Positions 1 through 12,588 are shown, numbered from the stretch's first letter. The stretch: DNA of 64,000 bases from Gracilaria domingensis (GCA_022539475.1 VCMS01000106.1:62001-126000), one strand, 5' to 3'. The notes: generated by a model not told the origin, from the sequence alone. Numbers and translations: made by a program.

Positions 1-1582
1 ATATTTCGAACTATACTTTGAAGAACTACCTCACAAGTCTACTGCCCAAAGAAGTTTGAATAGCAGGTGGCAGAACTCAATAAGCGATTCCAAGGCGGCG
101 ATATCTTCAAAAAAGAGTGCAGTAGAGGTGTTGCTGCAGATGGATTTTCGGAGTAGGCGCGATCTGTTTGGGAGAACATTCGTGCACTTTAGAAGCTTGA
201 TATTCCATCACAGAAAGAAATGCTGGCTTATGTTCGATGTGAACAGATTGCAAAAGATGTGTTCTTCATCTTTGAAGATGCAATCGCTCCCCTCAAAGAG
301 GACCTGCTACCCGCGGATCGCTCAATGCCCTCGATTGTTCCTGTATTTTTCAGCTCTTTGCTAGAGAATTTTGATGGAGCTTTGAACAATTACATTGAAG
401 GAGCTTCACGTTACTCGAAAACGGTCGCTCACATGAAGGCAGAGGAGGTTCGTGCCCACCTATCATCCGAGTGCAAGATGTTGTTTGATGGTCAAATTAC
501 TGCCGCACACAGATGCGGCCGCGAAACAGTTTCAAGAGATCGTGAACTATCGAGAGAACGGAACTGTATCCGAACGGTGGCTGAACTGGAATCAGAACTC
601 CAGGAATGCTACAGAAAGAGCTATGAAAATGTTTGATGATGCCTGTACAACAACGATACTTCACGGAAGTGTTTCAGATTCGTCCGAAATGAAGTTACAT
701 CCTCTTGGGTTCGCTATCACTTCGTCCGCAGTGACTCGTAAGAGGCTTCAATAGACTTTAGACACTGAGCTCAAGCGCGAGACGAACACGGTACTTTCGG
801 AGTCCAAGACGCATTGCTTGGAGACTTTCCAGTCAGAGTTTAAGGCTCCGATGACCATTGTGTTGGAGAGCGTTTCTGACGATCTATGGAGGTGAACATC
901 TGAGGTTGCAGATGTATCTTGGGAAGCCACAGTGAAAGAGACCAAGACTGTGTATGGTGAGAGGGGACTTGCATTGGAGGTGGAGCGGATGACGAATTTG
1001 GAAGATTAACTGAGGAGCGAGTGTCATAATTCCGCTGTAAGCGATATCAGGACTGCTTTCGGTACTCCATCCAACATGCTTTTGAGATTGATGAAGCGCT
1101 TCGAAGGTGCGTTCCACTTTGACGAAAGAGGTGTACCAAGGCATTTTGCGTCGAATGAGGATATCGAGGCTTTGTTCGTTGCTGCGCGGGAAAGGGGGGA
1201 AAAGCTTGCCAATTTGCTAGCAGTGGGGTAGTTGGAATGTTCGCTTGCAACTACCACTAATACGGCCAGCCGCAACCTGGGCAAGAAAGATAATCAGATG
1301 ACAATAATCGACTCGAACGCGAAGGCAGACCTAAAGGAAAAACTGAAGCGACAGAGCGGGGCGATTTTCATGGAGGCAAAGTGTGCGCAGTGGGCTGCAA
1401 GAATCAAAACCAAGGTTCCCATCTGACTTATCGGGGTACTATTGATTCTCGGTTGGAACGAGTTCATGGCTGTGCTGCGAAATGCCATAGTGCTAATGCT
1501 GACGATTATTGCTTTGCCAATTGTGTACGTTGGTTATACACTAGACGCGCCAAACTGGTTTCATCTGGTACAAGAAGCATAG
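1..1582 (+). pseudogene. SEY1/RHD3-like ER-fusion GTPase, C-terminal part, decayed
   Basis: C-terminal two thirds of a dynamin-like GTPase of the SEY1/RHD3/atlastin group, which fuses ER tubules; the GTPase domain would lie before the window. Visible hallmarks are IPSQKEMLAYVRCEQIA near 202-250, a helical-bundle segment with FHFDERGVPRHF near 1110-1145, and the membrane-hairpin signature GWNEFMAVLRN near 1453-1485, followed by a second hydrophobic stretch ending around 1582. The family normally has this bundle followed by two transmembrane helices and a short tail, and the order is kept. It is broken: TAG at 190-192, a frameshift near 510, then in one frame TAG 752, TGA 893, TAA 1007, TAG 1229 and TGA 1424. 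No introns are needed to align it, so it may be a retrocopy or an intronless gene. Family assignment is strong; loss of function is directly visible. Confidence 0.82.
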
Positions 1583-1947
1583 TTAAAGAAGACGTGAGAC
1601 GTAAGAGTGTTCTTGTTGGGTCTATGCCGTTTATGAAAGTCTACAACCCTTAGAGGCAGCACAGTTCCCGGTGGCAACGCAGAGAGCAACTACGACGGAG
1701 TTCAAAGACAGCGAGTGCGGAGGCGCACCAAAATTTTGTGGGAAGCCGTAATTTGAAAGGACGACAAACGACACGGACAAGAGTGCTACAGATTTATCAT
1801 AAACGCGAAGAGTAGGCTCACAAGAGAGAACAAAGCACAAGCCTTCATATAACCCGACTTGTATATATTCGTATTGACGAAAAAGATCCTACGACATGTC
1901 ATTACGGCCCAACGACATCCCTAACCCAATGAAACACGTGATAAGAG
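1583..1947. other. Intergenic, no gene seen
   Basis: Sequence between the SEY1-like remnant and the converging SAP-like gene. I see no coherent protein or RNA gene; the first part may be the degraded C-terminal tail of the SEY1-like protein. Confidence 0.4.
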
Positions 1948-3449
1948 CTACGGGTCGTCATCCATACAATCACCATCGAGACCTTGCTCCTTCACAATCT
2001 TTCTGAACTTTTTCAGCATATGACGGTGGCTTTCTTCAAGAACTTCAACTAGTTCTGCGTCATTGACATCACGAGCGCTCTTAATTAGGACGGAATTCTC
2101 CGCCAGAGATTTTGCCAACTTGACTCGATTGTCAAATTTACTGCTCTGTTCTCTTCAACAGAACACTTACGACCAGTACCCCTCCCATGGTCGTCCTTTG
2201 AACGTTCGTGTGCCATATGTTCTTTGAGCATTGCAGTCTGCTCCTCACATATCGCATGCGACCGATTAACCACTTTTGATATCTCGATAAACTCCTTCTG
2301 GCTGCCGCTGTTTCTTGCACTTGATGCCCGCCGATATGCACCACTAGCCGCATTGCTAAGCAAATCACTCCCTAATTGTCCTTCTTCAATGCCTCCATCG
2401 TCTTCTTCCACCAGCTTAGAAAACGTGACGGGAAAATCCTCCGCTTCACGATCTGTTCCAATACGGGACACAATAAAGAATACATACATTCGCTTTGACT
2501 CCGCATCGAGCTCACCAGAAGGAAGATATCGCAGAAATTTTGGAAAGTTAGTCGGATCGTTTTGCCCAGACTTTGACCAATTGGTCCTCGCCTTTGTGAC
2601 AAGTGCCTTTACAGACTCGTATTGCTTCTTCAGAAGCGCTGCTCCACGGTGAAAAGTGGGCAGTTCATTCGAGTTAACCTCATCGAGACGCCCACTGAAT
2701 GATTCTTTCGATTCCACTGCGGCATTGTTGAACCGGTGCTCAAGTGGCATCCAAAACGAATCTCGAGTGCAACGATTGTCTAGCTCCATCCTCGTTAACG
2801 TTTTACCAGTTGCATTCTGGAGCGCAATTCTAGACTGTTCATCGTCTCTGAGTATAACCATCAAGCGAGCGAATTCATTAAGACAAAAGTACGGATCCCT
2901 TTCGTTGTCCTTCTTCTGGGTCAATGGGAACTCTGACTTTTCCTTACTTTCGTCTATATAAGCTCGAATTGATTCTACTACCTTCTTGCGATCCTTAACA
3001 TTCATCATCTTCAGAAAGGCTCCCACTGATGGCTGCAGAGAAAACTCTTCGCATCGCGCTATTGCAGCAGTTTCGTAAGACAGAAATGGTTGTAGTTTTG
3101 GACTTAAAGTTAGATTGTCACTTACGATGATATCGTCTAAGCTTCGTATATGAAAGAAAAGAACTATGGAGGAGAGAAGTTCGTTTTGCTTTCGGTTGTG
3201 TACAGTGAGGTTGACCTCCTTGCAAATTTCTTTTAGTTCCTTTGCTTTCTTTCGGAGGAGGAACGAATGCAAAGAAGTTATTCGGGATGGCTCGCGAAAG
3301 GAGGGCTCATCGTATGGCGAGACGGTAATTGCGGACGAAGGACCCCCACTGTAGGAATCTCTTTGTGCTAGTGTGGCAGGAGCGGCGCTTGTGACGGGGC
3401 CGTTCAAGCTGTTTGCATATTGGAATGGAGCTGAAGAAGCACCAGGCAA
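1948..3449 (-). CDS. Hypothetical protein with SAP-like helix-extension-helix
   Basis: An open frame of 454 codons (3449 down to 2085). Residues about 60-95 form a SAP-like helix-extended-helix (LRKKAKELKEICKEVNL then KQNELLSSI), a fold used by chromatin proteins to bind AT-rich DNA. A central region around residues 195-300 is rich in aromatic and charged residues (CLNEFARLMVILRDDEQSR, FWMPLEHRFN) and could be a DNA-binding or transposon-domesticated domain; I do not recognise it. Just before the stop the frame appears shifted: about 2140-2160, a shift by one base opens a conserved-looking helical tail (SLAENSVLIKSARD, KKFRKIVKEQGLDGD) that ends at a TAG at 1950-1948. So the gene is either mildly broken at its 3' end or genuinely ends at 2085. 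Function unknown; DNA or chromatin binding is inferred from the SAP-like segment only. Confidence 0.5.
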
Positions 3450-4582
3450 GCGTGAGGAGGGGTGCTTGCGGGGACTACGTCGTACAATCGGCGGTGTGCC
3501 ATTTGTAACTTGGCTCTCGTGCGCTATATCGTACAGAAGGCAGGAAAGGGCGCAGCATAGAGGGGAACGTTAGGAGCGTTCAACATCGGCAAGCTGTATA
3601 ATCGGAGATGTGGCGTACCGTAATTATGGTGCTTACGTGTAAGCAATGCACCCTGGCAACTACGGTAGTATGCGCGCTACAACAACGACATGTTTCGCGG
3701 TCCTTTTTCAAAAGTGCGCGGCCCGGAATTCAAATGATTGGGAATGCGTGAACCAAATGTAGGTTCGTGGTTTGCTACAGGCTCTGTTCTACAGTACGAT
3801 GACCCAAGAATGTATTAAGAGGGGCGGTAACGGGCGAAGGCCAGTTGTGTTGTGTTTCACCAATCATTCCCCGATCACGGTTCTGCTCACGGTCTGTTTA
3901 GACACCGCCTAAATCAGTAGTTCTATTTATATTGACCAGTATTATCCGAAGCACGTTGACAACGTGTGTAAGTTTTGAACAAACCCGTTCTGGTTTCCAT
4001 TTGTAGACTGTTTGACTCCATTTGATATGATCTTTTTCATTCAATCACTGATTCTATATTTGTTTGATTCCAGAAATGTGTTTTTTGTTGTATACTGTTT
4101 TTGTTTGGGGCATTAAAGCAAAGATTTTCGGGCACTCCTGTTTTTGTTCTTTCCTACGTTTTGTTTATTTGGCATCCATTTTTTTCATTCGTTTCGCATT
4201 GAAAACATAATTCATTTGTCCGAGACTAATAATTACAAGCACTATATTCATCTGCATCTGCCTGTGATATTGTTCAAAATGGTTCGTCGGCGGATAATAC
4301 TGTGGCAGCAACCGTGCCTTGCGGTTCAATACCGCGGTCTTCGCGTCAGCATTGCTCACTCGGAGGTCCTTGGCAGCGCTCCAGCGCGAACTCGGGAGCT
4401 CGCGCTGCTCCGGCGCTCCGCACGAAGACAATAAACAAGAGGTGGCCCAGACGCCAGCCTGAAAAGGAGAGGGAGCCACAACAGACGGCCCACAGTTCTA
4501 CTCTTCTCGGTTCCCGATCCCTTGCCTTAGCCGCGCGGCGAGCCCCTGACGGCTCCCGAGATTCTGTAGCTCTGCGCTTGCG
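3450..4582. other. Non-coding stretch between SAP-like gene and copia element
   Basis: Presumed promoter side of the SAP-like gene and leader of the copia element. It is T-rich from about 3900 to 4260. I looked for a long terminal repeat matching sequence after 9898 and for a tRNA primer-binding site and could not support either. Confidence 0.35.
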
Positions 4583-5924
4583 ATGCTGACGCCTCCTTTA
4601 GTTACGGGCCCAGCTGCAGGATCCTCAAAACCCTTTGTTCTCACAGACCCATCGATGTTCAATCCTGAAGACGATCTGCAGGAATACCGAAGAGATGTAT
4701 CTCGCTGGGTTGGAACTATTCAAGCGGCTGCCAAGAAAGGAACTGACAAACTATACAAAACGGTCTTCGCTACTTTGGCCAGGCACTTTCATGATCGTGG
4801 ATTACCGCCAGAGCAGAAGTTCATCGTGGACCAATCGCAAGCTAAGGGCCGCATTGATCTTAAACAAGAAGACCAAATTGAAGACTCTCTTCAGATATTG
4901 ATTCTTATTGCAGTAGATTCACCGATTGCTGTTGTCACTTGCTTGAAATCGTCCTTCACCGATGTGATTCAATGCACTCGTCGTCGTAATGAAGACCTAA
5001 ACGCCTTCATTTCACGTGTTCGTGGACGTGCAGACGATCACTTGATGCATATTGAATTGTCAATCTCTTCTCAAGTAAACGAAGTGCTGCCCATCACTTT
5101 TCTCAACAATGCGAACTTGAGTGAAGAGACTCTGACCAATGCCAAGCTTCAACTTGTGGCCTTTGGTGAAGCAAGATAAAGAGAAGAACCGGATTCTGAA
5201 GTGTCGATCACTAAGAGTTCTAACACTTTCACCCTGGAATTATTCGATAAGGTAACGGCACTGTTCAACGCAGATGATGCTCTTCCGCAGGCTTCCGACA
5301 ACGCTACTATCGTTCGTCGCAAGGCTACAGATCTGGTTGCCGTACACTGATGTGATCAACTATCTAAGCGAGAAAACTGTCGAAAAAGACCAGTCCCGCA
5401 ACATGTTCTCCACCGGCCCGAGGTGCAAACTGCACCTTGATGACGCCGTAAAAGTTGTTCACAATCTAACGTTCACTTCAAAGAAGACCAATAAGTCATA
5501 TTTGAAATCGGATATCGACAATATGGTCAACCACTGAGTGCAACAGTCTATAGCTGCCTTTGAGAAGCGTCAAGATTCTCAGGGTGACTCTCCTACTTCC
5601 GCCGACATCCCCAATCGCTCCGGGAGAGGCCAGAACTCATCTAGAGGTCGCAAACCGAAAAAGCGTCATGCAAACCGAACTCCAGGTTACTGCTACAGAG
5701 AGTATTCCCGTTATAGTGCACCCTTAGCACAGTGCATTAGCGATATGGTGCACCCCTCAACGACCCTCTGCAAAACAGAATACGTGTACACGTGCGAGAC
5801 ATGGCTAGTGCGATTTTCTCCTAAATTGAAGGCCATATCCTCCAAAACAGTTGAGATCGTTCAAGATCTGCTTATCGATTTAAGGACATGCTATCGAGAA
5901 CAGAGTGTCACTCGCGCAGAGTAA
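4583..5924 (+). pseudogene. Copia gag-like region
   Basis: First frame of the copia element. The 198-residue opening frame reads as a capsid-type helical domain (EYRRDVSRWVGTIQAAAKKG, then a conserved-looking RRNEDLNAFISRVRGRADDH). It stops at TAA 5177-5179, and coding continues in other frames to about 5924, including an Arg/Ser/Gly-rich basic stretch (RSGRGQNSSRGRKPKKRH, about 5608-5670) where a nucleic-acid-binding zinc knuckle is expected. A convincing knuckle is not visible. Translation probably started at ATG 4583. Capsid assembly and RNA packaging are known for the family; here the gene is inactive. Confidence 0.65.
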
Positions 5925-6581
5925 ACGCATTCAAACTGTACAGGACGTCTTAATGAAACAATCGTTCAACAGTGCATGTTGAAGTACGGGATAAGCAGGC
6001 GCACAGCCTACAATAATATAAGTGGTGTGATTGGGTCGCTGTTCAAAGATGTTGACATTTTCGCGCAGCAATCAGGACTGGATGCTCTCTGAAGTTTCTT
6101 GAAGCTCGCGAAGCGTGGTGTAGTGAACGTGCACAGCGAAGAAGTTTGCAAGCATCAGCGTCAGACTCTGTGTGGAAAACTATCAATTAGACTTTGTTTT
6201 CCCTTTAGAATGCACGACTGTTAAAGTGCACTTAGATCCTCTCTTACACGAGGGTGCACTGTATCGGGGGGGTCGACTGTATGAGTGCGGTTCAAAAAAC
6301 GCACCTCCGCGGCAGCTCTGACTGCCAGAGGCCCTCTCATGAAACAATGCGTCTGCGAAAGGAAAAGAAAGTCGCTGGTAAGGATCCATCATCCAATAAC
6401 GAGGATACGGATTTTCGGAAGGGCTCCAACTTCTTCCAGCTCAGTCATCTCTAACTGCAGTGGAAGGAGATTTTTCAGACCTAATCCCATCGCTTATGGA
6501 CCCGACCAATCGTCGACCCTGGATGCCCAAGAAGCGTTGGTGCCCTCTCCACGATTTTGCATCTCTGCATCTCTCTAGGAA

Positions 6582-9500
6582 TTGAGCTTTCCCTCCAACA
6601 GCTGGACTGAGACCCGTTCTTGCATGGATTTGGTGAGTACTGCACGGACGCGCAGCCAGTCTTTGACATCTGGAAACTCCTTGGCAAAGATGAAAATGGA
6701 GTCAACTTTCAAATACCTTTTTATGTCGTCGAAGGCTCAGGACTCATCCTCCTTGGTAACGATATCCCTTCCCGTTCCAACCTCCTTGGCAATGCAAACG
6801 AAATTAGAGTGCCTCCCGGAGTAATTGGCAGCGAGAGAGACCAAGCCCTTCTCAGAACATGCCATGTAAGCAATGACCTAGATAAGCGAACCAGGCTTCT
6901 TTTTGTGCCCTTCAATACCACCTCCAGAAAGGCGCTACTCGCAGCACGGAAAAGGCCCTCAGTCAAGGTTCGAGCTCATCGAGCACGAGGAATGCTTGGC
7001 TAAGCGCTTGCACCTCTACACCCATCTGCGTCTGCGCGAAATGAAGAAGATTTGCGCACGAGCTGGTGTCCTCACCAGGACGCTCAAGGCCCTTCTACAG
7101 TCTGCATTCCACTCCTGCAGTTCCTGAGCAAGTACTGGGGGACCCTTCTCCTCCCGCAAAGTCTCCTTTGCGCGACTTGTTAAGACGTTCAATGAACAAG
7201 GGAGCTCGACTTCATGTTCGTAGCGAACTTAGGCAATCTTCTCATACTGTGCATGAAGAATGCAGGCACGGGCCTATCGGTGGCATGGATTTCCTTCTCT
7301 AAAAGCATGAAAAAGGCAGCCCGCAACTTCAGTCTTCGTTAGAAAATGGTGCATGGCCGTCTTGTTGAAGTCTCTGTGCACCCAGAATTCGATTGCGGCA
7401 AGTTCAAGGCTATTTATGCGAACCAAAACATCACCTTTGCGCCCAGACCAGCCCGGCGACATAACAAAATAGAAATTGTGGCGTCGTAGAACGAAGCCAT
7501 AAGGTCCTTCATCCAGAAGTTATTGAAGGAAAGACATTTCACGTCCTGGGGATGGCAGCAAACTCCTTCCGATCAGAAGCTAGTCGCCAAGTCAGCATTC
7601 TTCAAGAACATCCTCCTTGGTTCCAAGTTTCTTTCCAGCTGCGAGCTAGCAAGAGGCAACAGGCTATCCCTGTGCGGTCTCGCTAAAACTCGAATAGATG
7701 ATGAGCTTGTGTCCGCATACCACGAAAGGTCCGCTCGTCGTGGCCTCCTTCTCTTTCTGCGCACAAAAGACGTCAAACACTTGGACACGACCCTTTTGAC
7801 CCAACGCAGGCCTGTGTACTTCCTCAAGAAGGGTACCAAAAGAGATCAATGGTATCCAGGCTTCGTCAAAGAAGTATTCCAGCACTTCGTTATCGTCTTG
7901 TCTACTGAAGACCTCCGTAGTTACTAATACGCGGTGCATACGAAGACCTCAGATTGCGGCCTCGCTCCCCTCTTCTCTTAGAGCTCGAGATAATCGAACT
8001 TGGCTGTCCAAGCTCCCAGAGACGGAACGAGAGAACGTCGATAACCCACAGTATAACGATGAAGAGCCGGACAATACGCTTCTTCGCATAATCACCGACC
8101 CGCTCCTGGACGACGACATTGACTTCGGATCCCAAATCGCGCAGTGGAACGACCATCCACACAGCTCCGCCTACCTCGCGAACAGTATCCCTGCTCAGCC
8201 CTTCAATGCACCCTCCAAGGACATAGGGGACTATTTAGAAGCTGGTTACCCACCCTCAGTCCCTCATCTGCAAACAGCCACGCAGACTATTCTCAAGGAA
8301 CTGTACGAGCGCTTTAGGAACGAACCTCTAACCGAGCATCGACTGCAGTGCGCTTCTCGTCGGCTTTTGGACGAGGCAATTGAGAAGGAAAACCAAAGCT
8401 ACCGAGAACGAGAGACGTACCAAGCTGTACCGATTCGAAACTTGCCGCGAGGAGCCAATCTCATCTCATCTCATCATTTTTTCGTGATTAATCACGACGT
8501 TGAGAGCAACTCCTACAAACTAAAGTGCCGTCTCGTTCGACATGGAAAGAAGGACAAAGAGAAAGACTACCTTCGTTCGGACTCTTCAACAGCCAAATTC
8601 GCAATGATTCGCTTGCTCCTATCGCTCGGCTAACTATACCACTCTTCCATCTCCGCGTTGGATGGCAACTCGGCGTACCTCCAAGCCGGAGAGGTGTAGC
8701 GGGACATTTACATCAGTCGCCCGCGAGAATGGCAGGACCACGTCGACGAAGTCTGGAAGCTCCTAGCTCCAGCATATGAACTCGTCGAATCTAGACGGCT
8801 ATGGCAACTGTACTTTGAAGAGTTGCTCCTCGGGCAAGGTTTCGTGACCGTACCGGGCGTACTACAACTCTTCCTATGGTGTGGATCAGACAAACGTCGC
8901 CTGATTCTAGCCAAAGTAGTGGACGACATGATATTCCCGGAGAGCCATCCTTCGGGCAGAAGTTCCGCCAGCAGCTCGCATCCAAATTAGACGTCGGAAG
9001 GGTCTCGGATGGCAGCGACATTGTATTCAATAGAGTGTTCATTATGCAGCGTCCCGACTTCAGCATATCTTTGAGCATTGACGAGTTCCTCCCCTCAATA
9101 ACTCCCCTACCGCTTTCGCAGACAAGGAGGAAGGAAGACGACCACCCGTGCGCGCCGCAGGAACTCAGACAGATACAGAGCCTCACAGAAAAGTTAAACT
9201 TTCTAGGCCACGTAATTCTTCTACAGGCCTCCTTAGTCGCCAGCATGCTCCAGCAGAATATCTCGAAGGCCTAATGGGAGCCACATTCGCCAGCTCAACC
9301 AAGCGCGTGCCCACATAAAGTCCCAGACGCCACAGCTGCTGTACAAAGCACCCGAATCACCAGTGTCAGAAGCCGACCTCCGCGCTCACGTGCTCTCGTT
9401 CAGCGACGCCGCCTCGGGCTGACCAGGTTCTTGTGTGGCTTCGCTTATCCGGGAGACGAGCACACAGTCTGCGATTTCGTAGACAGGAAGAGCTCGAAAC

Positions 9501-9898
9501 AAAGTCGAGTGTCCTTCTCCTCCGCCAGCGCAGAAATACTTACTCCTCTTCAGACGTCAGACTGGTTCATACACTTTGCCAAGACCTTGCCTTACATTCT
9601 ACACCGGTTTTGCAAGGCAAAACGGCCAATATCTCAAATGCTCGACGGTTACTTTGGGCTCTGCATCACGATCTCGACACTACATGATCAACGAGACTTT
9701 CGCGTAAAACCTACTGTTGCACGGCTCCGGAATTCCTTCGAAGCGAAAGAGATTAATTCTCTAGAATGGATCCCAGGTCCAAAGAATCCGACCGAAGCAC
9801 TTACGAAGATCAACCCGCATGCTTTGAAGAAGCTCACCAACATAATAGTCACAGAAGCTATACTTGCCGACGTACTAGAGCCCATCACTCCAACGTGA
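6582..9898 (+). pseudogene. Copia pol: protease, integrase, reverse transcriptase, RNase H
   Basis: Protease: LILLGNDIPSRSNLLGN, typical of the second half of retropepsins, around 6735-6790. Integrase: the zinc-binding and DDE core can be read across frames between 6990 and 7930 (LHLYTHLRLREMKKIC near 7009; HPEFDCGKF near 7379; a reading rich in RPARRHNKIEIV near 7442). Reverse transcriptase: about 8000-9270, with YKLKCRLVRHGKKDKEKDY at 8517-8570, VWKLLAPAYELVES near 8749 and the catalytic box as VVDDMI near 8920. RNase H: 9431-9898, ending WIPGPKNPTEALTK, the usual copia C-terminus. At least a dozen frame breaks. The family copies its RNA into DNA and integrates it; this copy cannot. Confidence 0.78.
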
Positions 9899-10447
9899 AC
9901 GGTTCGAACAACCTTGACCTCAAGCTTTACTCATGTTCTTCTTAGACTTGCGCGTTGCCCTCTTCGCGGACCCAATCATCGTCCTCCCAGATCTGCCCCT
10001 ACCACTGGCACACTCTACCTGTCAAAGCTCGATCACTCGGAAAGATTCCTTCTGATCACCAACGCAGCATCGAAGTGCTTCGACGCATGCACGCAATGCG
10101 TACTGCTCCATGCAATCCAGTATGTGTGGCTGATCCATGTCGATGCGCACCACATGGTCCACGTTCCTCGAACGCAACCGCGCAAGAAACAAACTGGAAC
10201 TTTGTGCCAGGACCCAGCCTTCGTAGCTGTCTCACTGCTCCATATCCAGAGCAACTCGGCGGAGAAAAACGTTGGGGAGGCTTTTGATCACCCATTTAGC
10301 TGCATTTGAGAACGGAAGCATAGCAGGCACGTTCTGATGGAGAACGCTTTCCTTGGCCTTTTCTTCGCCAACGGTTGGTGCAAGTGCATTTGCGATAGCC
10401 CCTTAAATGCACATATTAGGCGTCATGCCTACGAGCATCTTTTCGTC
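9899..10447. other. Sequence after copia pol, nothing recognised
   Basis: Would be expected to hold the polypurine tract and 3' LTR of the copia element. I see no repeat of it before 4583 and no gene. Confidence 0.35.
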
Positions 10448-11239
10448 TGTCTCTTTCAAACACTAGTTTTTGGCGAGGGTCGTCTTAAAAGTGACAATGG
10501 TCGTCCAGTAAAATTTGTGAAAAATATCGAGATCAATTATTTCAAAATTTGGAGATAATTGCGTGGGACCAGAATCGCTGTGCAGTAAAGACTGGTGGGT
10601 TTTCCGCTCTTGCTAGTTCCTTAGTCGAGCGCTACCTGCAAGGTACTTCGCGAAGTCTAGGTTCAGTTCCCATTAAGATGCCCATTACACGTTACCTTCT
10701 GCGAAATAATACCCTATAACGCATGAAATAGTGGTCCTAGTACAAGTGATGCCCATTCTACACTCGTACCATTTGCGCAGTTGCGTACGTGACTGCACTC
10801 GGGTTGCTCAGTTATTTGCGTGCTTTGTCAACCACGTTCGATTCGCTGGCACCCCTACGTTCGCATCAGAAGTCATTTACCTGTATAGGCAAGCAGAAAG
10901 TATCCACAAGTTAGTCAATGTCCCATTGGATACATTTCAAATGCGATGGAACGTGCCATTGATAAATTAAAACATAAACGTTGCGCTAGAAAAGTCGAGA
11001 GACCTAGTGAATCACAATAAAAAGACGAAAGAAGGAGATCGGTTAGATTAGCAACAATCTATTCATCGTAAATTGCGAAAGATGGCGAAGCGAGAACTCA
11101 CAAGCAAGGAAACCAAAAATGCCCATGCAACAAAAGTAACGCATGATGCAATACAAGAGAGACCAGCCTATGTCTCAACCAAGTCAAGCAGAATCGCAAA
11201 CGCACGAAAAGAAGTACAAGACGCTAAATATGAACCTAT

Positions 11240-11640
11240 CGCGTAAGCCAGTCAACCAAGATAGCCAATAAAGCAAAATCAACGTATGGCGCGGGAAGAG
11301 AGAAGAGCCTAGGACGCAACCGAGTCAAACAATATCGCCAATGCCCCAAAAGTAACGCAAGACGCGACAAGAGAGAGAGACTATCCTATGACGCAACTTA
11401 GTCAACCAAGAACGCCAATGATGAATCAATCCCGCAAGCCAGTCAACCAATATCGCTAATATACTAAAAGTGGCGGAAGACGCGAGAAGAGAGAGAAGAG
11501 TCTATGGCGCAACCAAGTCAACAAAGATCGCCAGAAAACCAAAAGTAGCGCAAGATGCGAGAAGCTAGAGAAGCCTATGGCGCAGCAAAGTGATCCAAGA
11601 TCGTCAGTAGAGCGTGATAAGTTACACGAACAGTCAGAGA
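11240..11640. repeat. Degenerate minisatellite, unit about 70-80 bp
   Basis: The landmark GCAACC(A/G)AGTCAA or a close variant recurs near 11246, 11314, 11393, 11433, 11508 and 11581. The spacing is mostly 68-79 bp. Each unit also contains AGTAGCGCAAGA(T/C)GCGA and AGAGAAG motifs. Copy 2 has only about one equivalent unit between its two 149 bp repeats, so the array seems expanded in copy 1. Confidence 0.65.
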
Positions 11641-11822
11641 TCGATCTTGAGAGACGAGATGAAATTAGTCGCGTACTTACTTTCGTCTTGAATGTCGGAA
11701 GAAAAACAAGGGATGTACGTGAAAGAGTGGTTACCTTCGATTCCATGTGAAGCATGAAAGACAATGTGGGGAGCAAGACGTAGAACAACATAAAACATAC
11801 CGTAGGCATAACCGTTTTAAAC

Positions 11823-11896
11823 GTTCGATCCTTTCAAATCGCTTTCCTATGGTAGGTTCGAACCTACCATAAGAAAACGATGTTAAAGGATCGAAC
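11823..11896. repeat. Long hairpin, 36 bp arms with 2 bp loop
   Basis: The left arm 11823-11858 and right arm 11861-11896 are inverted copies with about four mismatches. The inner 24 bp (TATGGTAGGTTC and its complement) is a perfect palindrome. It lies upstream of the transposase of copy 1 and is absent from copy 2. Confidence 0.8.
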
Positions 11897-12588
11897 GTCG
11901 CCGTATTTGAACTAACAGAACGAATTGGAGGGTGAAAACGGGAACCCAAAGCTTATTTCCTGCCAATAAATGTCGTGTAGCGCGAAAAAACGTGGTGAGG
12001 ATGGGTAAGTTTACAGCGAAGATACGTAGAAGGATATGGAAGAACGTACGAAAAGACTCCACGGAATAGGCCCTCATCCATGATTAATGCAGTGAGATAC
12101 GGATGATGTCCGCTTCATGGAGAAGTTTATTAAGCGGACATGAAGCGAACCTCATTCTCTTTCTCCGCTCTCTACTTCATAGCGAGTGCGAGGCGAAAAA
12201 ACCTACGACGGAGCGGAGTAAAACGCGAGGATGTGAATGGAACGGATCACGACAGTAACAGAAGTTCGGACATCGTTCAGGCGGCGGCGGCGGCGCAAAG
12301 AAGAGATTTATTTTATTTTTCTGTGCGAGATTGGACAGGTGTACATCGTACAACGTTCCGAAACCACAGGTTTCTAACCAATGGTAGACAATACGAAAAT
12401 TACACCCTTGTGTTGAGTTCGACGTGTATCTACGTTTCTATTTGAACGAGAGCACGTTCTTTTAAGCTCAAAATATATTCTCGGCCCTCAGCTTGACGTC
12501 GATCTTGACTGCCGCCCGACCTCCTTCTCTCCACAGACGACCTTCTTTCGCCGTCGTTGTTATCGTTTTACTTTCACTCTTGCTTTTC

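Larger units (their letters stand above)
4583..9898 (+). mobile_element. Ty1/copia-type LTR retrotransposon, internal region, decayed
   Basis: The order gag, aspartic protease, integrase, reverse transcriptase, RNase H on one strand is the copia order. Integrase-before-RT excludes the gypsy type. The internal region is about 5.3 kb, a normal copia length, but every domain is split by frameshifts and stops. I could not identify the two LTRs, so the outer limits are those of the coding sequence only. It lies directly upstream of Plavaka-like copy 1. Confidence 0.8.
10448..12588. repeat. Repeat-rich 5' non-coding region of Plavaka-like copy 1
   Basis: Contents in order. Block A, about 10448-10760, occurs inverted at 32217-32520 (landmark GGCGAGGGTCGTC). 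Block B, about 10873-11013, is the inverse of a 149 bp unit present twice in copy 2 (31375-31523 and 31748-31896). A degenerate minisatellite follows at about 11240-11640, then a 36 bp-arm hairpin at 11823-11896, then the transposase leader. No gene in this stretch. Confidence 0.7.

Noticed and set aside
1-2000. Guanylate-binding protein as identity of the first gene
   Set aside because: The GWNEFMAVLRN membrane signature and FHFDERGVPRHF are SEY1/RHD3-type; GBPs lack this hairpin.
4583-9898. Gypsy-type retrotransposon
   Set aside because: Integrase lies before reverse transcriptase and the C-terminal RNase H ends PTEALTK, both copia features.
11240-11640. CRISPR-like array
   Set aside because: Degenerate tandem minisatellite in a eukaryotic transposon; no conserved short repeat with unique spacers.
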